Below the pieces are notes generated by a model, which had not been told where the DNA came from, did not search any database, and saw nothing but the letters and a program-made list of their open reading frames with translations. DNA of 11,327 bases from Spirochaetia bacterium (GTDB lineage Bacteria; Spirochaetota; Leptospirae; Leptospirales; Leptonemataceae), in contig JACPZR010000163.1 of assembly GCA_016195395.1 (NCBI GenBank), positions 1 to 11,327 on the forward strand, written 5' to 3'. How positions within the stretch are numbered: position 1 is the stretch's first letter; each line of letters begins with the position of its first letter. A program made the position numbers and the translations under genes. Shown piece after piece: positions 6,933-11,327 of this stretch.

Positions 6933-8150
6933 TTACAAGTACATCGTGTAACCGAGGTTCACGAAGTAGAGTGTCCGCGGCAGCTTTTGGCGCGGGGTGT
7001 AGGTGAAGTTGAACGCTCCGTTCTGGCTCAAGAAGGCCGTTACACGTGCGTTGACCAGCGCGTTTACGGTCCCGTTCACCTGGGAAGGATCCGCAACTTT
7101 GCCGTCACTGATCGGGGAGGCCCCGTTGATCCAGACCGGCAGTGTGCCGGGGGCTGTATCAGAATCAATGAAGCGGAGGTCCGGACGATAAGACACGTTT
7201 ACGCCGAACTTCAGGGCCTGCTTGTCGTTCAGCTTATACTTAACGTTCAGCATACCCGTAATGTCCTGCCAGCCTTCCACTGCATTGTAGCTCTGGCTCT
7301 GGGACAGGGCGATGGTGGGAGAAGCGGTGTAGATCTGCTTGATCCCGTATCCTGCGCTGATGCTGTAGAGCAATGACAGGGTTTTACCCAGTTCCTTCTC
7401 GGACCCGTAGGCAAGTTTCCAGTACTGGTTGCCCGTACGTGTATCGCCGTAAAGAGTCAGCGTCAGGTCTTCAAAGCCTTTGATGCCATACCCGATGAAC
7501 GCTTCATTCCCGTAGTAGTTTTCATTGGTGATGATACCACCGGTGGAATACACGCCCTTGGACGGGTTGCTCAACGTATACGCAATGTATCCGAAGATCA
7601 AGCGGCCGGCGGACGTCTTGTTGTCATAGCTCAAGGTAAAGTCCAGTTCATCCGCGCGGCGCAGACCGTTCTGTTCTTTGTAGAAGCCCGGAATCGTCGT
7701 TGAGTTGTAGCTGGTCACCGGTGTTGCGGTGGTGGGCAGGTTGCTCGAGACGGTGCTCTGGATAGAAGCCGGCGTGGGGTTGATGCCTGTGGATGCGGTC
7801 TGCGAGAAGATCAGGTCGCTTCCGCCTGGTCCCTTCTGGAACGCCTTGTCCGTATCAACATCAGCGCGGTTCTGGCCGGCAAAGGATCCCCACAGGTTGA
7901 AGGTCAACCCTTCAATCGGCGAGGTGTACGTCAGTGACGGTTGGAACGTCCAGACGTTGGGATTGGCGCCGTATTGCTTGTTTTGTTGGCTGAACTTGCT
8001 CGCGAAAATGTCAGCTCCACGGAAGATGTAGCCGTTGGTGATTTCCGCGTCCACAGAGATGCCTGCTTCAGGCAGCTTCTTCTCAGGTTCCGCAAAGAGC
8101 GGAAGCGTAGACAGAAGCGCGGCGCAGCCGAGTGCTAGTGTTCGTTTCAT
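6933..8150 (-). CDS. Outer-membrane beta-barrel protein of unknown function
   Basis: Predicted exported outer-membrane protein of 405 residues. A signal peptide is clear: basic MKR, hydrophobic core to about residue 17, and a likely cleavage after LFA (18-20). The mature protein alternates polar and hydrophobic residues with many aromatic strand ends, as in a beta-barrel. The start of the barrel, NGYIFRGADI (39-48), resembles the YxFRG motif of the TorF/Gcw_chp outer-membrane family, though this protein is clearly longer than that family's usual ~240 residues. Residues about 111-155 are rich in Ser, Thr and Pro and are probably a surface loop. The last strand reads YFVNLGYTMYL and ends in Leu rather than the usual aromatic residue. 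GGAGG five bases before ATG 8150 is the best ribosome site in the window, and a strong terminator follows, so it is probably a well-expressed single-gene unit. Substrate or ligand is unknown. Confidence 0.82.
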   Translation of the reverse strand: MKRTLALGCAALLSTLPLFAEPEKKLPEAGISVDAEITNGYIFRGADIFASKFSQQNKQYGANPNVWTFQPSLTYTSPIEGLTFNLWGSFAGQNRADVDTDKAFQKGPGGSDLIFSQTASTGINPTPASIQSTVSSNLPTTATPVTSYNSTTIPGFYKEQNGLRRADELDFTLSYDNKTSAGRLIFGYIAYTLSNPSKGVYSTGGIITNENYYGNEAFIGYGIKGFEDLTLTLYGDTRTGNQYWKLAYGSEKELGKTLSLLYSISAGYGIKQIYTASPTIALSQSQSYNAVEGWQDITGMLNVKYKLNDKQALKFGVNVSYRPDLRFIDSDTAPGTLPVWINGASPISDGKVADPSQVNGTVNALVNARVTAFLSQNGAFNFTYTPRQKLPRTLYFVNLGYTMYL

Positions 8151-8155
8151 AGTAA

Positions 8156-8160
8156 CCTCC
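8156..8160 (-). promoter_or_regulatory. Strong Shine-Dalgarno site of the outer-membrane gene
   Basis: GGAGG on the minus strand, five bases before ATG 8150. It fixes the start codon and suggests efficient translation. Confidence 0.8.
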
Positions 8161-8171
8161 GAATGTATCCG

Positions 8172-8241
8172 GATCGATTCTCAGCGGCTGCACCATCAAC
8201 GGATCACCGCATGTCCCTCTTTCGAGTTCTCTGAATCGATC
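8172..8241. repeat. Inverted repeat in the outer-membrane gene leader
   Basis: GATCGATTC (8172-8180) is matched by its exact reverse complement GAATCGATC (8233-8241), 52 bases apart. If the transcript starts beyond 8241, the mRNA could form a large hairpin just upstream of the ribosome site. A 9-bp match over this distance can arise by chance. Confidence 0.3.
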
Positions 8242-8332
8242 GCATGCACTAGTAAGCATATTCCGTACCAGGCTAAAAAGGCTTTAATCATAGGCGATTT
8301 GCCCCCAGACCGGCGAATCGGGTCAGATGACA

Positions 8333-8348
8333 CACATGGCATCATGTG
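8333..8348. promoter_or_regulatory. Operator-like palindrome
   Basis: CACATG-GCAT-CATGTG, two perfect 6-bp arms around a 4-bp spacer, about 185 bp upstream of the outer-membrane start codon and next to AT-rich sequence. The form fits a binding site for a dimeric regulator, but the regulator is not identifiable and no second copy was seen in the window. Confidence 0.3.
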
Positions 8349-8461
8349 CAATATGTAAAGATAATAATCGTACTGCGTATATTTTAGGCGTATTGGAGGC
8401 TGGCTCACCTTTACGCGACTGCATCGCTCTCGCGGCACTGCCGTGCGATTGTGGGCGGGTG

Positions 8462-10420
8462 CTATCCTTGGGCTTGTTTTTGTCGGAGGTCGGCTTCCAG
8501 TCGTGCCAGAGCCGGGTGGTTGGGGAGGAGGAATTTCAAGGCTTCAAGGAAAGTCTCTGCTTCGACGGTGCGCTTTTGCTCCATGTAGACGCGCACCAGG
8601 TGATAGAGCGCCGACGGATTCATGCTCCGCAGTGAGAGCGACTTCTTCAGTTCCTTTTCCGCGCGGTCCCAGTGTCCCTGCCGCATCATGCAATAGGCGG
8701 TGATCGTTGAGATTTCAGGGCTGTTGGGTTTGAGCGCGGAGAAGCGACGCACCGCGGCGAGCGACTCTTCATAACGTCCCGCAGCCGCCAGATATTTTGC
8801 ATGCAGGTAGAGCGCGTCGGGGTGGCGCGGGAACATGGCAATCGCTTCCTCAAGGATGCCGCAGGCTGCCGCCCAATCGCGCGCTTTCTTTGCTTCCCCT
8901 GCGCGTCCCAGGAGTTTCTGAAACTGTCCTCGCTTTTCCGAAATGCCTATGACGAGGACCGTGATGTCGTCCGACTGTTCTTCGCCTAATACGAACTCAC
9001 GGTAGCGTGACATGATGTGGTCCGCCGCCTGATCAACGTTCATGGCGGCCTGTCCCACTTCCGCGATCGCAGCCTTGAGGCGGTCCTCGCCGAAAAATTC
9101 GCCTTCAGGGTCGACAGCTTCCGTGAGACCGTCTGTAAATATTACGAGCATGTCGCCCGGCTCAAGCGTGGTCTTCTGGTTGATAAACTGCTCGGCCGCG
9201 TCAGGAAACATTCCCAAGAGAACCCCGGCGCCCTGCAGTTTCTCTACAACACCGCTGTGTTTGCGGTAGAGCAGGGGTGCGGGCATTCCCGCAAGGCTGT
9301 AGAGGATTTCGTAGTCGGGGCTGAGGACAATGTAAAAAGCTGTGAGGTAGCCTTCCATCTTCACGTAGTTGATCAGGTCCAGGTTAACGTTACCAAAAAC
9401 GTCCGCGGGGACATTCTGCTTGTGGTTGTTGAAAGACAGCTTGACGATCGCGGAAATCAGAGCCGCGGGGACGCCGTGGCCGGAAACGTCGCCCACGAGC
9501 ACAGCGAGCTTTCCGTCCGGCAGCATGAAGTAATCATAGTGGTCCCCGGAGACTTCTTTCATGGGCAGGAACTTGACAGCAAACTGGATGCCGTTCCAGT
9601 CCGGGAGGAGAGTGGGAATGAACCCGCGCTGGATGTTCCGCGCCATGTTGAGTTCGGCCTTGTTGGAACGAATCTCACGTTCCAATTCATTGTTGGCCAT
9701 GTTGAGGTAATCTACCGCTGTGGCCAGTTCCTTCTTGTCTTTGAGGAGTTCTGCGGAACGATGAATGACCTGCCACACGAAGGTTTCCTGCGTGTTGATG
9801 ACACGGTCGAGCGGCGACATGTCCCCGGCGCCCTGGTCGGTCTCGCCGATTTTTACACTGATGACGTGCATGCCGGGCATGCGCTCGGCTCTGAGGTCCG
9901 CCCGGCGGATCTTGATGAAGTTCAGAAACCCCTCCACCATCCCGGCAATGTATTCAATGTCTGCCTCCCACTCGGGGACCTCCGGCTTGTACTCAATCAG
10001 AACCTTGAATGACCGGTTGTCTTCTCCCTCTTCGAGCGTCAGGCGCAGATAGGCCATGAAGAGCGCGGACAGAGACGGAAAGTGAGAGAGGATGCTGCGA
10101 ATGGTATGCGAGCCTGGAAACGCCGTAATGAAATGGACCAGAATGAATTGGACGCACTCTTTGCCGATGTTGCGCATGCGTCCCTGAAACTTGAACTTGC
10201 TGATCAGTTCCTCAAGGATGGCCCGCTCAGCCGCAATCGGAAGCCATTCCGGCCGCTCGAGACTCTTACAGATGTCCTTTCCTTCGGGGGGGAGAGCGTC
10301 AATGGCGCGTGACGTTTCCGCGTAACCCATTTCCTGTCCCAAAGCATCAAGGAACGTCTTCAGTCGGATGGGGTTGACATCACGGGTGCGTGTCTCTTTT
10401 TTTTGGGGCCCCGGTGACAT
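8462..10420 (-). CDS. SpoIIE/PP2C phosphatase with N-terminal regulatory region and C-terminal TPR
   Basis: Cytoplasmic RsbU/SpoIIE-type serine/threonine phosphatase, 652 residues. Residues 1-200 form a helical regulatory region I cannot name firmly; its RxIGKECV (83-90) and overall pattern faintly recall V4R/DUF2378-like sensors. A probable coiled coil (about 222-262) leads into the catalytic domain (about 255-492). The family's metal-binding motifs are all present: SGDHYDY (D293), GDVSGHG (D311), FTDGLTEA (D430) and SDDITVLV (D484/D485), so it should be active. The C terminus (about 497-648) carries three to four TPR-like helical repeats. Such enzymes usually dephosphorylate an anti-sigma antagonist in partner-switching systems, but none is encoded nearby. 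The gene follows cheW on the same strand and has its own promoter-like sequence. ATG 10420 lacks a good ribosome site. Confidence 0.88.
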   Translation of the reverse strand: MSPGPQKKETRTRDVNPIRLKTFLDALGQEMGYAETSRAIDALPPEGKDICKSLERPEWLPIAAERAILEELISKFKFQGRMRNIGKECVQFILVHFITAFPGSHTIRSILSHFPSLSALFMAYLRLTLEEGEDNRSFKVLIEYKPEVPEWEADIEYIAGMVEGFLNFIKIRRADLRAERMPGMHVISVKIGETDQGAGDMSPLDRVINTQETFVWQVIHRSAELLKDKKELATAVDYLNMANNELEREIRSNKAELNMARNIQRGFIPTLLPDWNGIQFAVKFLPMKEVSGDHYDYFMLPDGKLAVLVGDVSGHGVPAALISAIVKLSFNNHKQNVPADVFGNVNLDLINYVKMEGYLTAFYIVLSPDYEILYSLAGMPAPLLYRKHSGVVEKLQGAGVLLGMFPDAAEQFINQKTTLEPGDMLVIFTDGLTEAVDPEGEFFGEDRLKAAIAEVGQAAMNVDQAADHIMSRYREFVLGEEQSDDITVLVIGISEKRGQFQKLLGRAGEAKKARDWAAACGILEEAIAMFPRHPDALYLHAKYLAAAGRYEESLAAVRRFSALKPNSPEISTITAYCMMRQGHWDRAEKELKKSLSLRSMNPSALYHLVRVYMEQKRTVEAETFLEALKFLLPNHPALARLEADLRQKQAQG

Positions 10421-10455
10421 AATGCGCTTCGACCCGATGTACCAGGTCGCTCCAT

Positions 10456-10485
10456 ATTATCGGCTGTTTTTGGAGCATTCGTCAA
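10456..10485 (-). promoter_or_regulatory. Sigma70-like promoter of the phosphatase gene
   Basis: On the minus strand TTGACG (complement of 10480-10485), an 18-bp spacer, and GATAAT (complement of 10456-10461). Transcription would begin near 10448-10450, leaving a short leader of about 28-30 nt before ATG 10420. Confidence 0.5.
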
Positions 10486-10521
10486 GCCCGTCCGCTGTTT
10501 GTGGGCCTCAAAGGAAGCAGA

Positions 10522-10559
10522 AGCGCCGGGCCGACCTTTACGGATGGAATCCCGGCGCT
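10522..10559 (-). terminator. Terminator-like hairpin after cheW
   Basis: Perfect 9-bp arms AGCGCCGGG (10522-10530) and CCCGGCGCT (10551-10559) enclose a 20-nt loop, 23 bp past the cheW stop codon. Reading on the minus strand, the stem is followed by a pyrimidine-rich TTCTGCTTCCTTT rather than an unbroken T-run, so termination may be partial. The rest of the 162-bp gap contains the phosphatase promoter and no gene. Confidence 0.5.
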
Positions 10560-10582
10560 CTGTGACACTGTCCGGGGGTTGG

Positions 10583-11107
10583 TCAGCGGCCCGCCAGCTG
10601 CATGTCCGGTAGTCGTTCTATCTCCGACGCGTTCAGGAGCTGGTTCAGCTCCAAGACAAGAACAACGTTGTCCGCAATCTTCCCCACCTGTTTGATGAAT
10701 CTGCTTCCTTCCGCGTCGCCGATGCGGGGAGAATCTTCCAGGTTTTCGGCCTTGATTTTGACCACTTCCCGCACCTGGTCCACGATCAGGCCGGTCAGCC
10801 GGTCGTGCAGGCTGACGATCACTACACAGGTGCGATCGTCATGTTCGCGGTCCGGCGCCACAAAGCGCCGCCGCATTTCCATCACAGGGATTACTTTGCC
10901 CCTGAGGTTGATGATCCCGCGCACAAAGTCCGGCATATCCGGCACGGACGTGATGGGGGGCAGTCCCACGATCTCGATCACATCCTTTACTTCAAGTCCG
11001 CAAAGTCGGTTGTCCAACTGGAAGGTGAGGTACATACCCTCCATTGTGTCTTCTTCGTCATCAAACTCGTCTTCAATATCCAGCGATCCGTTTCTATTGT
11101 CCGTCAT
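10583..11107 (-). CDS. cheW: Chemotaxis coupling protein CheW
   Basis: Cytoplasmic adaptor that links chemoreceptors to the kinase CheA in the receptor array. The 174-residue product has a CheW domain from about residue 24 to 160, with the hallmark VRGIINLRGKVIPVMEMRRRF-type region at 62-82, followed by CVVIVSL and GLIVDQVREVVKI (106-118), all typical of the family. Residues 10-23 form an unusually acidic extension ahead of the domain. The ATG at 11107 has GGAG seven bases upstream (11115-11118). It starts 22 nt after the stop of the MCP-like gene, so the two are probably one operon, and a hairpin follows. No receiver or kinase domain is attached, so this is a stand-alone CheW rather than CheV or CheA. 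Confidence 0.93.
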   Translation of the reverse strand: MTDNRNGSLDIEDEFDDEEDTMEGMYLTFQLDNRLCGLEVKDVIEIVGLPPITSVPDMPDFVRGIINLRGKVIPVMEMRRRFVAPDREHDDRTCVVIVSLHDRLTGLIVDQVREVVKIKAENLEDSPRIGDAEGSRFIKQVGKIADNVVLVLELNQLLNASEIERLPDMQLAGR

Positions 11108-11129
11108 GGCGCATCTCCGGTTTCAATTG

Positions 11130-11327
11130 TTACAGGCCGGCAAAATCATCGTCTTCAAGAGAGATGACCTGAGCGGGTTTGGCTTTCTGGGCCGCCACCG
11201 GATGCGATCCATTCCCGGAATGCGCCTCGTGTGAAGCGGCTCCCACCTGTGCGTGATCGCCCGCGGGACGTGCATGGAGAGTCGTTTTCACTTTTTGGGT
11301 GACGGTCACATGCTTGGCCTGGGCTTG
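11130..11327 (-). CDS. C-terminal end of a probable methyl-accepting chemotaxis protein (partial)
   Basis: An open frame enters from the right edge and stops at 11130; 65 residues are visible. They form a flexible, Ala/Pro/His-rich tail with six histidines, ending in VISLEDDDFAGL. An unstructured tail closing with an acidic, Phe-containing end is common in methyl-accepting chemotaxis proteins, and the position 22 nt before cheW fits. The signalling and membrane domains lie outside the window, so another chemotaxis component cannot be excluded. The start is not in the window; 11327 is the window edge. Confidence 0.55.
   Translation of the reverse strand, partial: QAQAKHVTVTQKVKTTLHARPAGDHAQVGAASHEAHSGNGSHPVAAQKAKPAQVISLEDDDFAGL

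Larger units (their letters stand above)
8151..8461. other. 311-bp gap upstream of the outer-membrane gene
   Basis: Intergenic region between the phosphatase stop and the outer-membrane start. An 80-codon minus-strand open frame (8196-8438) lacks a ribosome site and looks like chance. The region is AT-richer around 8340-8390 than its neighbours. It holds two inverted repeats (listed separately) and a small GC-rich hairpin near 8423-8451 that lacks a T-run, so I do not call it a terminator. I found no convincing -35/-10 pair; TATGAT-like and TATTAT-like hexamers exist on the minus strand without a matching -35. Confidence 0.5.

Noticed and set aside
8120..8150. Lipoprotein signal with Cys9 in the outer-membrane protein
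   Set aside because: The cysteine comes too early, inside the hydrophobic core; an ordinary signal peptide cleaved after residue 20 fits better.
8196..8438. 80-codon minus-strand frame in the gap upstream of the outer-membrane gene
   Set aside because: No ribosome site, no domain-like composition, and it spans the inverted repeats; more likely chance.
8423..8451. Hairpin downstream of the phosphatase gene as an intrinsic terminator
   Set aside because: Short, interrupted stem and no T-run on the minus strand.
9017..10012. 331-codon + strand open frame
   Set aside because: Lies wholly antisense to the phosphatase gene, whose metal-binding motifs are intact; the translation is rich in His, Val and Arg and shows no family features.

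Overview
The window looks like a chromosomal segment of a spirochaete of the order Leptospirales, probably a higher-GC relative of Leptospira such as the Leptonema/Turneriella side. The grounds are a complete protein resembling DUF1577, a family I know from Leptospira; an Lnt-type lipoprotein acyltransferase; an outer-membrane barrel gene; and chemotaxis and PP2C signalling genes. GC content looks like the mid-50s percent by eye. Placement is inference from protein resemblance, with no database search. I see no tRNA, rRNA, insertion sequence, CRISPR array, phage gene or attachment site.

Layout, left to right. An acyl-CoA dehydrogenase family gene (77-1516, +) ends at a + strand terminator. 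Converging on it is a minus-strand pair: apolipoprotein N-acyltransferase (lnt, 3088-4974) followed with a 25-nt overlap by a GT-C-type membrane glycosyltransferase (1634-3112). pyrE (4993-5574, +) diverges from lnt with only 18 bp between the proposed start codons. The rest is on the minus strand: the DUF1577-like protein (5619-6788), an outer-membrane beta-barrel protein (6933-8150) with a strong terminator and a 311-bp upstream gap, a SpoIIE/PP2C phosphatase with C-terminal TPR-like repeats (8462-10420), cheW (10583-11107), and the C-terminal tail of what is probably a methyl-accepting chemotaxis protein (11130-11327, cut by the window edge).

How the parts fit. The MCP-like gene and cheW are 22 nt apart and probably one transcript; a terminator-like hairpin and a sigma70-like promoter separate them from the phosphatase. 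lnt and the glycosyltransferase are probably translationally coupled and both act at the inner membrane. The DUF1577-like protein is probably a cytoplasmic signalling protein: PilZ-type sequence motifs are visible on either side of a GAF-like segment, but c-di-GMP binding is untested.

Overall these are mostly recognisable chromosomal genes. I found no convincing new multi-gene system. The points most worth checking are the split PilZ-like motifs in the DUF1577-like protein, the lnt/glycosyltransferase overlap with an enlarged loop in Lnt, the uncharacterised N-terminal region of the phosphatase, and the palindromic elements upstream of the outer-membrane gene.
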